A stretch of DNA of 64,000 bases from CAG-791 sp963593905 (GCA_963593905.1 CAVBBL010000003.1:62001-126000), one strand, 5' to 3'; counted from the first letter of the stretch, positions 7,986 through 17,411 are shown. Numbers and translations are program-made. Notes: generated by a model from the letters alone, not told the origin.

Positions 7986-9074
7986 TCACTGCCTGTCCAC
8001 TTCCGGAAATCTCTCTGTAATCCGTCCCATGTAGGCAGCAAAAGCCGAGGGAATAGGGTATTTTACAGCCATTTCCTGCGTATCTGCCAACAAAAGCTCT
8101 CCTGCGGGAAATTTACTGAGAGTATCTGTCTGTACACGATACCCTGTCATTTGCCACTCGATATGGGTAAAAATATGCTTAGCCTGCCCAATCGGCTGTA
8201 TCCGAAGGGGCTCTATTCCAAGTCTTCGAACACAGTCAACAGCCTCCTTCTCACACAAGTGTCCCGGAAAGTTGGGAAATTCATAGAGTCCTGCCAGTAA
8301 TCCCTTCATCGGACGCTTTCGAAGGACTGTTCTGTCCTCGTCCTGAATCAGGAAGACTGTCAATTTTTCTATGCGCCGCATTTTTTTTGCCGGCATTACC
8401 GGCAAAGTGAGTTCCTTTTTCTGTGCATGCGCAGCGCATTGCTGCTGCCAGGGACAAGCCTCGCAATGAGGCATAGTATTGGGAAGACAAATCATGGCAC
8501 CTAAGTCCATGAGAGCCTGATTAAAGCTTCCGTATGCTGCAGGCGGCTTTTTCTCCATGAGCTGTTTAAAATAGTTTTTTGCCACCTTCATTGCCTGCGG
8601 CGTACGAATATTTTCCTCATATGCGGTCATCCTGGAAAAAATCCGCAGCAGATTTCCATCCACGGCGATCTCCGCTCTTCCAAAGGCTATGGAAGCAATG
8701 GCTGCTGCCGTATAACTGCCGACACCTGACAGCTTTAAAAGTTCTGCGGCAGTATCAGGCATAGCACCCTCATACTCTTCCACAATCTGCACAGCCGCTT
8801 TGTGAAGATTTCGAACCCGACTGTAGTAACCAAGTCCCTCCCACAGTTTCATGTATTGCTGTTCCGATGCATTCGCCAGTGCCCTGATATCCGGAAGTGC
8901 ATCTAAAAAGCGCTGGTAATAACCTTTCACAGCCTCCACTCTGGTCTGCTGCAGCATAATTTCTGAGAGCCAGACGTGATAGGGCGTAGGATCCTCCCGC
9001 CATGGAAGGATACGCCGATTATTCTCATACCAGTCTAAAAGCGCCTCAGCGAAATCTGTCTCTTGTCTGCTCAT
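7986..9074 (-). CDS. mutY: A/G-specific adenine DNA glycosylase
   Basis: Base-excision repair enzyme that removes adenine opposite 8-oxoguanine. The 362-residue protein has LPWREDPTPYHVWLSEIMLQQT (catalytic Glu in SEIMLQQT), the HhH hairpin LSGVGSYTAAAIASIAFG with catalytic Asp in AVDGNLLRI, the four cysteines of the Fe-S cluster (C-x6-C-x2-C-x5-C, about residues 196-212), and a C-terminal Nudix-like domain that reads 8-oxoG. Its start overlaps the 3' end of the preceding DUF1653 gene by 29 bases, suggesting translational coupling. Confidence 0.96.
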   Translation of the reverse strand: MSRQETDFAEALLDWYENNRRILPWREDPTPYHVWLSEIMLQQTRVEAVKGYYQRFLDALPDIRALANASEQQYMKLWEGLGYYSRVRNLHKAAVQIVEEYEGAMPDTAAELLKLSGVGSYTAAAIASIAFGRAEIAVDGNLLRIFSRMTAYEENIRTPQAMKVAKNYFKQLMEKKPPAAYGSFNQALMDLGAMICLPNTMPHCEACPWQQQCAAHAQKKELTLPVMPAKKMRRIEKLTVFLIQDEDRTVLRKRPMKGLLAGLYEFPNFPGHLCEKEAVDCVRRLGIEPLRIQPIGQAKHIFTHIEWQMTGYRVQTDTLSKFPAGELLLADTQEMAVKYPIPSAFAAYMGRITERFPEVDRQ

Positions 9075-9798
9075 ATCTCTCTATTGTCTTAAGGCACTCC
9101 TTTAAGTCAAATAATCTGCTCTGTACATCTCCCTGTGACACCTCTACTCCGGCGGCAATGGCCATGGTATCAATCATTTCATCTGTCACACTGGGGCGGA
9201 TGGCATCCAGTATCTGCAGTCTTTCAGAGATGCACGATGCATCCAGGAACTGCTCTACCAAAGGGGATAGTGTATAGAAATCCGGTGTACTTTCCACTGC
9301 CTCGCCGACTCTCTCTCTCTCTTTTGTCCCAGTTGGTGCAAAATTATTCTTTTCCGCCAGAAATGTATCTGGTTTATCTGCTTTATCTATCTCATCTGCT
9401 TTATCTATCTCATCTGTTTTATCTATCTTACCTGTTTTATCTGTCTTACCTGTCTTTTGTATTACAGATGCTTCCGTTCTCCCGGACAGCAATGCCATCT
9501 CCGATGGCCCGATTTTCTCAAAGCGCCAGATTTGCCCGGTCTGGGGATACTTTTCTCTGTCCACAGGAGACATAAATTCAGAAAGAGGTCGTGTCCAAAA
9601 TCCGAAGCTTCCGTATAAAGCCTGATAAACCACCTGTATTCCCAAAGTATCAGCATCCTTTGCGAGCGCTATGATCTGGTACACTCCTCCCTTAAAATGC
9701 CGGTAAAATTCCTGAGGACACGGATCAGGTCTTTGACTGCCTGTCTTTTTACTTTCAAATTCCTGCATGTGTGTTTCTGTTGTTTCCATTTTTTCCAT
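9046..9798 (-). CDS. DUF1653 domain protein with repetitive charged linker
   Basis: A 250-residue protein. Residues ~30-85 match DUF1653 (EFYRHFKGGVYQIIALAKD, then VVYQALYGSFGFWTRPLSEF), a small beta domain of unknown function. Residues ~110-140 are a run of six-residue repeats of the IDKADE type encoded by 18-bp tandem repeats. The last 75 residues form a helical domain (FLDASCISERLQILDAIRP). ATG 9798 is chosen over 9822 because AGGAAGGA is spaced six bases from it. It overlaps mutY. A nucleic-acid-related role is only suggested by context. Confidence 0.8.
   Translation of the reverse strand: MEKMETTETHMQEFESKKTGSQRPDPCPQEFYRHFKGGVYQIIALAKDADTLGIQVVYQALYGSFGFWTRPLSEFMSPVDREKYPQTGQIWRFEKIGPSEMALLSGRTEASVIQKTGKTDKTGKIDKTDEIDKADEIDKADKPDTFLAEKNNFAPTGTKERERVGEAVESTPDFYTLSPLVEQFLDASCISERLQILDAIRPSVTDEMIDTMAIAAGVEVSQGDVQSRLFDLKECLKTIERYEQTRDRFR
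9377..9448. repeat. 18-bp tandem repeats inside the DUF1653 gene
   Basis: Four head-to-tail 18-bp units (9377-9394, 9395-9412, 9413-9430, 9431-9448) plus a degenerate fifth. The first two are identical (TCTGCTTTATCTATCTCA on the plus strand). Being a multiple of three, copy change keeps the frame. Confidence 0.9.
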
Positions 9799-9942
9799 CC
9801 ATTTCCTTCCTAAAACATGCATTCTTCACGTGCATTCACCGGAAAATCTGTCAATGATAACGTGCAAATATTCCCATCACTTGCCATTAAACAGGGTGTG
9901 TTAAAAAAGTGATGTTCTAAAACACTATAGGATGTTGCCCTA

Positions 9943-10102
9943 GTACATCGTTTCATAAATAACTGGCCCTAATCACGCAGGATGCAGATTCGAGTGTGCA
10001 GTTCAAAAAACGCAGGCGCAGCGGGCTACGCTGAGGCTTTTTGAACTGTGCAATCGGATTTGCAGGCAAGCGAATAGGCTAGTTATTTTGTAAACGATGT
10101 AC
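9943..10102. repeat. 160-bp imperfect palindrome abutting holA
   Basis: Outer arms GTACATCGTTT...AATAACTGGCC and GGCTAGTTATT...AAACGATGTAC match at 22 of 26 positions. Inner arms GCAGTTCAAAAA and TTTTTGAACTGTGC and a middle pair also match, so nearly the whole segment can fold on itself. It ends on the first base of the holA stop codon. No open frame inside. Looks like a MITE-like or BOX-like intergenic palindrome. Confidence 0.8.
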
Positions 10103-11211
10103 TAAGCACGGCGCCGATTTTCTGTCTCTGTCAGGCTCTCCACTACCAGCATCTCCACAGCTGCATTCATATCCAGTTTACCTGCTTTGAAGGCTGCATC
10201 TGTCTCAATGCATCGTTCTATCCTTCGCCGTAGATTATCCCATGTATATCGTCCCGCCATAGCCTTATATTTCCGAACCGCAAAGGGCGGCACTTTAAGG
10301 AGAGATGCAAGTTCCGCGTCTGTGCGATTTTTGGCCATCAATTCCCTAACCTGCAGCAACTGCAGATATTGTCTGTGCATCAGGGAAAGTATTAACGGTG
10401 CCGGCGTCTGAAGCGCTTTCATGTTCATGTAAATTCTCATAGCCTTTTCCCGCTGACAATTTGCCATTGCCTCAATCAGGTCAAAGACTCTGTCATTCAT
10501 CTGCCGGCAGGTAATGCTCTCCACCATCTGAGGCGTTACCGCATTATTCTCCCCGCAAAGTGCCGCCAGCTTATCCGCCTCCATGCGGATATTCTGCATA
10601 TCCGTCCCTGTGTATTGCAGAAAAAGCGAAAGGGTTCTGACGTCAATCAGGACACCTTGCTTTTTGAAAAGGCTTCCCGTCCATTGCAGCAATGCCTGAT
10701 CTGATAAGTGATCACATTCCAGGATTCTTCCGCATTTTTCAATCGCTTTGTAAAGCTTTTTGCGCTTGTCTACACTCTCCTGCACAAAGATAAAATGTGT
10801 GGAGGACGGCTGGGCACCCAGATATTCTGCCAGCATCAGGCTGTCCTCGTCTTCCTTAGATAAAGACTTTTCACCATCCTGACCTGATGCTTTCTCCTTA
10901 GCTTTAGAGGATGCCTTTTCCTTACCTGCAAAGAGTTGTGTATTTTCCAGAATGATAATGCGGTTTTCTGCAAAAAAAGGCATAGTCTCAGCCAGCTCGA
11001 TCACTTCTTTTGCAGAGACATGATCCCCGGAGAAAACATTCAGGTTCATGGTATCCCCATCCCCGAGCATCGCCTTTTTCAGCTTATCCCTGTTTTGCAG
11101 CCGCAGATAGGACTGGCTGCCGCAGAGCAGGTAAGCCGGGGAGAAATTACCGTCAGCAAGTTCCTTATTAAATTGCAGCTGCATAGCTGTAAAATCTGCT
11201 TCTTTTCTCAT
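10102..11211 (-). CDS. holA: DNA polymerase III delta subunit
   Basis: Clamp-loader subunit that opens the beta sliding clamp. 369 residues, typical of the family. Clear features are AYLLCGSQSYLRLQNRDKL (degenerate Walker-A region), MNLNVFSGDHVSAKEVIELAETMPFFAENRIIIL (family signature), and the C-terminal helical collar (MHRQYLQLLQVRELM, LRRRIERCIETDAAFKAGKLD). A Lys/Glu-rich insert sits at about 105-125. It diverges from comEC across 206 bp, and the 3' end abuts the palindrome above. Confidence 0.95.
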   Translation of the reverse strand: MRKEADFTAMQLQFNKELADGNFSPAYLLCGSQSYLRLQNRDKLKKAMLGDGDTMNLNVFSGDHVSAKEVIELAETMPFFAENRIIILENTQLFAGKEKASSKAKEKASGQDGEKSLSKEDEDSLMLAEYLGAQPSSTHFIFVQESVDKRKKLYKAIEKCGRILECDHLSDQALLQWTGSLFKKQGVLIDVRTLSLFLQYTGTDMQNIRMEADKLAALCGENNAVTPQMVESITCRQMNDRVFDLIEAMANCQREKAMRIYMNMKALQTPAPLILSLMHRQYLQLLQVRELMAKNRTDAELASLLKVPPFAVRKYKAMAGRYTWDNLRRRIERCIETDAAFKAGKLDMNAAVEMLVVESLTETENRRRA

Positions 11212-11418
11212 TATTGCCTACCATCTTATATAGATTAATTTCCAAGACATCCAACACGCTCAGGTGCACAGTCTGGCAACACTACTTTTATCATGGTATA
11301 TCATCCATAAGCGCTTCGTCCTGTGCCGGAATGACAGTCCCGATTATTATAACACTGATTACAAATCCATTCACGTACTTGCGCGGTGACATTTTCTCTC
11401 CTATAATGGAGAAATAAG

Positions 11419-14028
11419 TTGGCTGTCTGTTCCGGTCAGTCTGTTCCAATTAGCATATATCAAATGCACGGCTGTGCTCTCTTATTGCCATTTCTTTGTA
11501 TCGCTTATGTTTCTTTGTATTATCCAAGTTTCTTTGTACTGCAAATCAAATTACTATACATCCGGGAGTTTCTTATGCGCCGACCTCTTTGTTTTTTTTG
11601 CCTTCTGTTTGCTTTTTTCATCTGGCTGTCTTTGGAGATTTCGCCACCTGCCGCCTTGGATTACAGCTGCCACGACAAATCTTCTGTGTCCTTAATCGGT
11701 ACTGTTGTATCCAAAGAGTACAAGAGAAAAAAAGACGATAGCCTGCAGTTGTATGTTACTTTAAACAATGTTACTTTGAACAATACCACATCGAACAATG
11801 CCACATCGAACAATGTCACGTTAAACAACGACGCTTTAGGCAACATCATATTGAACAATGAAACATCTATTTCTGTTCCTTCCCATTATTCCGTGCTTTG
11901 TGTGTTTTCTGATTCTGCCCCTTCTTCCTTTGTTTCCCTCGCCTCTCTGGATTCCTCTCTCCCCATAGGCAGCACAGCAACTGTGCGGGGTACGCTGCGG
12001 TCTTTTTCTCCTGCTACGAATCCGGGGGAATTTGACGCCGCCCGTTATTATCAGATTCTTCGCTATGCCTTTCGGCTGCAGGAAGCCAAGCTCCTCGGAA
12101 ATCCTGCCCACAGCACCCATCAAATGGATCAGCTTTCCGATGCTCTTTACCATTTAAAGAGGCGGCTTTCCCGCATTCTGGATGAAACCCTGCCTGTGGA
12201 GGACGCTGGCATCATGAAGGCTATGCTGTTGGGAGAAAAGGGCTTTTTAAGCGAGGAAATCAAGGATCTCTACCAGGAAAGCGGCATTGTACATATCATT
12301 GCTATCTCCGGGTTACATATCTCTTTTCTGGGCATGGGGCTATGGAAACTGCTTCAAAGGTTCCGGGTGCCCGGTCCTTTCGCTGGCTCTGTATGCATCT
12401 GCCTGATACTTCTCTACGGGCAGATGACTGGCACCGGCGTGTCTTCGCTTCGGGCTATCATTATGTTCGGCCTTCAAATCCTGGCCGGTCTGATTGGCAG
12501 GACCTATGACCTTTTGAGCGCGGTCAGTCTGGCAGGAATCCTGCTTCTTATAGAGCAGCCCCTCTATTTATGGCACAGTGGATTTCTTTTTTCCTTCGCC
12601 GCTGTCCTCTCCATTGGCCTATTGATGCCGATACTCCCCGGCAAAGGTGCAAAGACCATCGCCATACCTCTTGGATCCCTGCCGATCTATCTTCTCTTTT
12701 ATCACAGCTTTCCCGTCGCCTCTCTTTTCCTGAATCTCATAGTTATCCCCATGATGGGCTTTTTGCTGCCGTTTGGCATTCTTTTGCTTCTCCTGGGGCT
12801 TTTTACCATTGCTTTGGGAACACTGGCAGGCTTTCCTGTCCGGGGCATACTCTTTGTCTACAAACTCCTATGCAAGGCAGGCTCTCTCCTACCCGTATCG
12901 AATCTTATGCCCGGCGCGCCGAGCACAGTTTCTGTTTTCCTCTATCTTGGCTTTCTTCTTTTTCTGATCTTTGCACAAAATTACTTTTCCGATATTTGCA
13001 AGTATCTCTGGGTCAGCTGTGCCGTACTCCTTCTATGCCTTCACCCCACCTATCCTCTGGAGATTACTTTTCTGGATGTAGGGCAGGGAGACGGTATCTT
13101 TATCAATTGTCAGGGCAAAACGATTCTCATCGATGGGGGAAGTTCTTCTACCACTTCTCTGGCCGACTATCAGCTCACGCCTTTCCTTACCTGGGCAGGT
13201 ACTGATCGCATTGACCTGGCTATACTCACCCATGATGACAGCGACCATTGTAATGGCCTGATTGACCTGCTGACAGCAGACGATATAAAAATCTGTCACC
13301 TGCTTCTCCCAGCCATCAACGCGTCCTGTCAGGGAGAAAATTATCAGCAGTTGCTGGCTCTCTGTCAGAAAAAAAATATTCCTATCCTCTATGGTGCCAG
13401 GGGTGAGCAGCTGCAGATCGGCGACGTCAATCTACAGATTCTGCATCCGGAGGCAGATGCCTCCTATGAGGACAGCAACGCCTACTCCATGACCATTCTG
13501 CTGACTTATCAGGCATTTTCCGCTCTGTTCACCGGAGATCTGGAAAAGGAAGGGGAACAGAATTTTCTCACCTATATGCAATCCGAATATTGTCAGAATC
13601 CGGATATATTTTCCCCCACTATAGCCATCAAAGATAACTTCCAGTCCTCCTCTGCATCTTCTGCCTTGGTATCTTCTTCCTCCGCGCGATGCGATGATTC
13701 TGCGAGTCTCCTTTCCTATGTTCCTCTTACTATCTTAAAGGTTGCGCATCACGGTTCCCGCTATGCCACCTCCGGGGATCTGCTTACCTTTTTCGCACCC
13801 AAGATCGGCATCATCTCCGCCGGCCGTTCTAACCGTTACGGTCATCCTGCTCATGAAACTTTAGAACGTCTGGAAGATGCAGGCGCCACACTGTACAACA
13901 CCCAGACAAATGGCGCTATAACCGTAAAAACCGACGGAAAGAAATTATTTATAGAAACATTTCTCTCCGCCGATTCTATTAAAAATGATTTATATTCAAG
14001 GATAAACAACCGGGAATTTTTCCAGTGA
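11419..14028 (+). CDS. comEC: ComEC/Rec2 family DNA uptake channel protein
   Basis: Integral membrane protein of 869 residues predicted to carry single-stranded DNA across the membrane during transformation. Order of parts: N-terminal membrane helices and OB-like domain, competence domain from about 285 (GIVHIIAISGLHISFLGMGLW) with ~8 helices, then a metallo-beta-lactamase domain (FLDVGQGDGIFI, LTHDDSDHCNGL, LKVAHHGSRYATS). The start is TTG 11419 with GGAG seven bases before; ATG 11464 lacks a ribosome site. Residues ~113-147 are an Asn-rich repeat inserted in the OB region. A comEA-like gene lies 3.5 kb away. Confidence 0.93.
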   Translation: MAVCSGQSVPISIYQMHGCALLLPFLCIAYVSLYYPSFFVLQIKLLYIREFLMRRPLCFFCLLFAFFIWLSLEISPPAALDYSCHDKSSVSLIGTVVSKEYKRKKDDSLQLYVTLNNVTLNNTTSNNATSNNVTLNNDALGNIILNNETSISVPSHYSVLCVFSDSAPSSFVSLASLDSSLPIGSTATVRGTLRSFSPATNPGEFDAARYYQILRYAFRLQEAKLLGNPAHSTHQMDQLSDALYHLKRRLSRILDETLPVEDAGIMKAMLLGEKGFLSEEIKDLYQESGIVHIIAISGLHISFLGMGLWKLLQRFRVPGPFAGSVCICLILLYGQMTGTGVSSLRAIIMFGLQILAGLIGRTYDLLSAVSLAGILLLIEQPLYLWHSGFLFSFAAVLSIGLLMPILPGKGAKTIAIPLGSLPIYLLFYHSFPVASLFLNLIVIPMMGFLLPFGILLLLLGLFTIALGTLAGFPVRGILFVYKLLCKAGSLLPVSNLMPGAPSTVSVFLYLGFLLFLIFAQNYFSDICKYLWVSCAVLLLCLHPTYPLEITFLDVGQGDGIFINCQGKTILIDGGSSSTTSLADYQLTPFLTWAGTDRIDLAILTHDDSDHCNGLIDLLTADDIKICHLLLPAINASCQGENYQQLLALCQKKNIPILYGARGEQLQIGDVNLQILHPEADASYEDSNAYSMTILLTYQAFSALFTGDLEKEGEQNFLTYMQSEYCQNPDIFSPTIAIKDNFQSSSASSALVSSSSARCDDSASLLSYVPLTILKVAHHGSRYATSGDLLTFFAPKIGIISAGRSNRYGHPAHETLERLEDAGATLYNTQTNGAITVKTDGKKLFIETFLSADSIKNDLYSRINNREFFQ
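11755..11859. repeat. 15-bp tandem repeats inside comEC
   Basis: Seven in-frame 15-bp units encoding pentapeptides of the type VTLNN/ATSNN. Units end in AACAAT or AACAAC. Located in the soluble N-terminal part, not in a membrane helix. Confidence 0.88.
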
Positions 14029-14118
14029 ATCAGCCGAAAATTTACGCAAATCATTATTGGCTCTCTGTATGGAAACAATATGCACAGCACGCCAACCATT
14101 GATCACTGCCTGTTATTT

Positions 14119-15045
14119 TCAATCACTGCTCTGCACGATTCCCAGATTTCGCTGAAAGACCGTCTGAAAGCTGATACTTTCCAAAAAAGACTGGGTGGTA
14201 TCCCCATCTATGGAAATCTGTACTTTATTGATGGTGCTTAACTCTGTCAGAGAATTTACCAGGGAGTAGATTGCCACCTCCGGGCTTACATTATATGGTT
14301 CCGTCAGGAATGTGCTGTCAAAGCTCACATAGCAGACTCCGTCCTTGGAAGCCACATTGATGATCTTGGCTCCGGGATTCAGTGTAGGGTAGACCACAGA
14401 GGAATTCGGTCCTTTTAAGAGTTCTTCCACCACCAGTTTCTCCATGGAAATATTGCTGTTATAGACCACGGTGCGATAGGTGTCCACCAGCTTGGTTCCC
14501 TCTTCATTGGCAAAATAAAGATGCAGTCTCACCTTTTCATAGGTATTGATTTCCTTGCCCACATTAAAGATAAACTGATCTGCCGTCATATTGCCCACCG
14601 GATTGCCGTCTGCGTTGGACAAAGGGTCGCCATTTACGGTAAAAGCCACATTCTTTACGCCGGTCACCTGGCAGAGGGTATTGACGATAGCGCCTCTGAC
14701 CAGAATTTCCTTTACCGTGTCCATCTCCCTGTATTCTGTGGAAAAATCCAGTGTCAGCACACCTTCATCCAATTTGGAGGAAAGGAGCTTAAACCCGCTG
14801 ATCGGCGGCAGGTGATCCACCTTATCCGGCTGCGAAGCCAACTGCTCCAGAAGTTCCTTTACCAGACTGCCGGTGGATTTAGCCTGAGGAATATAGGATA
14901 AAGGCAAGATGGTAGTCTGGTTTTTGTTCAGATAATAGACGGAATAAGACCATTCCGTCTGCTGCGTGTTCCCGCTGCCCTGACAGCCTGCCAGAAAAGC
15001 CGTCAGAAGCAGGAGCACCAGAAAAACGTGTATTCGTTTTTTCAT
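14119..15045 (-). CDS. GerMN-domain lipoprotein
   Basis: A 308-residue exported lipoprotein: signal peptide with lipobox AFLAGC (Cys21), then two GerMN (sporulation/germination) domains, roughly 35-155 and 165-295. Each contains the alternation VLTLDFSTEY / VCYVSFDSTFL and the conserved LVKELLEQL / LVVEELLKGP helix. GerM in Bacillus is needed for spore formation and germination; GerMN also occurs in LpqB of Actinobacteria. It is the last gene of a response regulator-histidine kinase operon (40 bases from the kinase), so it most likely modulates that kinase at the cell surface. Start ATG 15045 follows AAAGG. Confidence 0.88.
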   Translation of the reverse strand: MKKRIHVFLVLLLLTAFLAGCQGSGNTQQTEWSYSVYYLNKNQTTILPLSYIPQAKSTGSLVKELLEQLASQPDKVDHLPPISGFKLLSSKLDEGVLTLDFSTEYREMDTVKEILVRGAIVNTLCQVTGVKNVAFTVNGDPLSNADGNPVGNMTADQFIFNVGKEINTYEKVRLHLYFANEEGTKLVDTYRTVVYNSNISMEKLVVEELLKGPNSSVVYPTLNPGAKIINVASKDGVCYVSFDSTFLTEPYNVSPEVAIYSLVNSLTELSTINKVQISIDGDTTQSFLESISFQTVFQRNLGIVQSSD

Positions 15046-15080
15046 AGTTACCTTTCTATGTCGCAGTTTACCGCATAGAC
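15046..15080 (-). repeat. Hairpin plus Shine-Dalgarno cassette A (GerMN gene)
   Basis: On the minus strand TGCGGTAAACTGCGACATAG precedes AAAGG and the start codon; it pairs only partly but keeps the cassette order seen at 22246, 24064, 50326, 52816 and 60346. Confidence 0.5.
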
Positions 15081-15084
15081 ATTT

Positions 15085-16689
15085 TCAGCTACTTTTTCCT
15101 CTCAGCATTTTTCTGTTCTTGTCCTTCGGTGCCCGGAGTTTTACTTCCTTTTTCTTGTCATTCTTTTTTCCAGGCATACCTACCATGGCCGCCGGATTTG
15201 CCACATACGTCAGAGGAATCGTCACTGTGAAGGTGCTTCCCTCTCCCTCCTTGCTGTCTACACGGATAGTGCCTCGGTGCATCAGCACGGCGCTTCTGGT
15301 AATGGATAACCCAAGTCCCGTGCCGCCTACTTCCCGGGATCTGGATTTATCGACCCTGTAGAAACGATCATATATTTTTTCAAAAGAATCCTTGGGAATG
15401 CCTATGCCGGTATCTTTGACAGAAATGATGAAGTTCTGATGATCCGCATCCAAGGTCACTTCTACCCGGCCATGCTCTTTATTATACTTCACTGCGTTTT
15501 CGATAAGGTTCGTCATGATCATCGTCATCTTTACCTCATCGATTTCTGCGGTAATCTCCCGTTCACTGACAAGCGTTAGTTCTATATCCCGTTTCTGTGC
15601 CAAGGGGCGTACACGCTTTAGAATAATCTCCGTCAGCTCGTTGATATTCACAGTGGTGATGTTCATCACCAGACTCTTCCGATCCATTTTCACCAGCGTA
15701 AGGAGTTCGGAAATGATCTTATTTTCCCGATCAATTTCCTGATCAATATCCACCAGAAATTCTCTGTACATCTCCGCCGGTGTATCCTCCTGCGCCAGCA
15801 AAGAATCTGCCAGCACTTTCATGGATGTCATGGGTGTCTTAAGCTCGTGAGAGACATTGGAGACAAATTCCTGCCTGGACTCATCCAATATACGCATTCT
15901 GGCCAGCACCTGATTAAAGGCATCTCCCATATGCTCTGTCTCCAGATAATCCGGCACATGCACCGGATCGTTAGAGTAGCCAGATTTAAGCTCGCTGATT
16001 GCCTTCGTCAATCTCTCAAAGGGACGCACCAGGATACCCGCCAGTAAAAGACCGACGGAAAAGACCACCAGAATGATGATCACTTCTAAGAGCATAATCC
16101 GCCGACTTAAAGTATCCGCCAGACTGTTAATGGTATCCGTGGAAATACTGGTCAGCAGTACTCCCCGAACCACTTCCTTTTCACCGGCATTGCTTCCCGT
16201 GAAATCACTTTCCTCCAGAGAGGCTGTCTCGCTGATAGGCGTAATCATCTCTATATACCCGGTATCCTTGTCATAATGAGATACTATGGCCTTAGATCCG
16301 TTTTTCAGGCATTCGATGACTTCCTGAGAGATAATGGTCTTTCCTTCGGAAATCCCATAGGTATCCTTCACCACCCGCAGTCTGTCGTTAATCACAATCA
16401 CACGGCCATCAAAAAGAGAGGAAAACTGCTCCAATTCTGCATTGATTCCCTCCGCTGAGGTGTCATTGAGATAATCGTAGTAAATCAGGTGATTAGCCAG
16501 GATCTTTAACTGCGTCTGCACCTCTGAAGATCTGGTCTTTACTGCAGTGGACTCATAATTGCTTATAATACCGTAATGTAAAACGATGCACGGAATAATC
16601 CCGGCCAAAAATATGATCAGGAAAATCCGTGCTTTTAAGGATCTTAATATGGAGAAGCGCTTTAAAAAGCTGAACCGATCTTTTTTCAT
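15085..16689 (-). CDS. HAMP-domain sensor histidine kinase
   Basis: A 534-residue membrane kinase. Transmembrane helices lie near 20-42 and 200-222 and flank an extracellular sensor domain of ~155 residues. HAMP follows, then HisKA with the phosphorylated His in FVSNVSHELKTPMTSMK, then the ATPase with N box LIENAVKYN and G boxes VKDTGIGIP and GGTGLGLSI. No PAS domain is visible, unlike Bacillus WalK. The tail (last ~40 residues) is very basic. It is 23 bases after its response regulator and 40 bases before the GerMN lipoprotein gene; the three form an operon. Confidence 0.93.
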   Translation of the reverse strand: MKKDRFSFLKRFSILRSLKARIFLIIFLAGIIPCIVLHYGIISNYESTAVKTRSSEVQTQLKILANHLIYYDYLNDTSAEGINAELEQFSSLFDGRVIVINDRLRVVKDTYGISEGKTIISQEVIECLKNGSKAIVSHYDKDTGYIEMITPISETASLEESDFTGSNAGEKEVVRGVLLTSISTDTINSLADTLSRRIMLLEVIIILVVFSVGLLLAGILVRPFERLTKAISELKSGYSNDPVHVPDYLETEHMGDAFNQVLARMRILDESRQEFVSNVSHELKTPMTSMKVLADSLLAQEDTPAEMYREFLVDIDQEIDRENKIISELLTLVKMDRKSLVMNITTVNINELTEIILKRVRPLAQKRDIELTLVSEREITAEIDEVKMTMIMTNLIENAVKYNKEHGRVEVTLDADHQNFIISVKDTGIGIPKDSFEKIYDRFYRVDKSRSREVGGTGLGLSITRSAVLMHRGTIRVDSKEGEGSTFTVTIPLTYVANPAAMVGMPGKKNDKKKEVKLRAPKDKNRKMLRGKSS

Positions 16690-16712
16690 AGGATCAATGC
16701 TCTCCTATTTTC

Positions 16713-17411
16713 TTACTGTCTGCGGTTTCTGTAAAAATATCCCACTCCCCATTTGGTCTGTACATAGCGGGGCTCGGAAGGATTGGGTTCTATCTTTTCA
16801 CGAAGTCTTCTTACATGGACATCCACCGTGCGCACATCCCCGGGATAATCCACGCCCCAGATCAGGCGAAGCAATTCTTCTCTGCCGTACACCTTATCCG
16901 GATGGGTCACCAGAAGCTCTAGGACTTCAAATTCCTTGGATGTCAGATTCACTTCTCTGTTGTCGATGTAAAGTCTGCGATTATCCCGATCCAGACGGAG
17001 ACTGCCGTCCTCCACCACATGGCTCTGGGCTTCCTTATTTCTGCCGGCACCGCTGCGGCGCATGATGGCTTTAATCCGTGCCTTTACTTCCAGAATATTA
17101 AAGGGCTTTGTAATATAATCATCCGCGCCGTACTCAAGGCCCAGAATCTTATCCATATCTTCGCCTTTGGCAGTCAACATCACCACCGGCACATCAGAAA
17201 ATTCACGAATCTGCTGACACACTTCAAATCCGGTCAGTTTCGGCAGCATCACATCCAGCAGTATAATGTCGTATTGGTTCTGTTTTACCTTTTCCAGCGC
17301 TTCCTCGCCGTCATAGGCACAGTCTACCTCCATGCCGTCCTGCTCTAAGCTGAAACGGATTCCCTTTACGATCAGCTTTTCATCGTCTACTACCAACACT
17401 TTCCTGGCCAT
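16713..17411 (-). CDS. OmpR-family response regulator (WalR/MtrA-like)
   Basis: A 232-residue regulator: receiver domain with phosphorylatable Asp51 (IILLDVMLPK), Thr in VVMLTAKGED and Lys in YITKPFNILE, then an OmpR winged helix whose VDVHVRRLREKIEPNPSEP closely follows the WalR/MtrA recognition helix. First gene of the regulator-kinase-lipoprotein operon. By similarity a cell-wall or envelope homeostasis function is likely. A cassette A-like hairpin lies upstream (about 17440-17480). Confidence 0.93.
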   Translation of the reverse strand: MARKVLVVDDEKLIVKGIRFSLEQDGMEVDCAYDGEEALEKVKQNQYDIILLDVMLPKLTGFEVCQQIREFSDVPVVMLTAKGEDMDKILGLEYGADDYITKPFNILEVKARIKAIMRRSGAGRNKEAQSHVVEDGSLRLDRDNRRLYIDNREVNLTSKEFEVLELLVTHPDKVYGREELLRLIWGVDYPGDVRTVDVHVRRLREKIEPNPSEPRYVQTKWGVGYFYRNRRQ

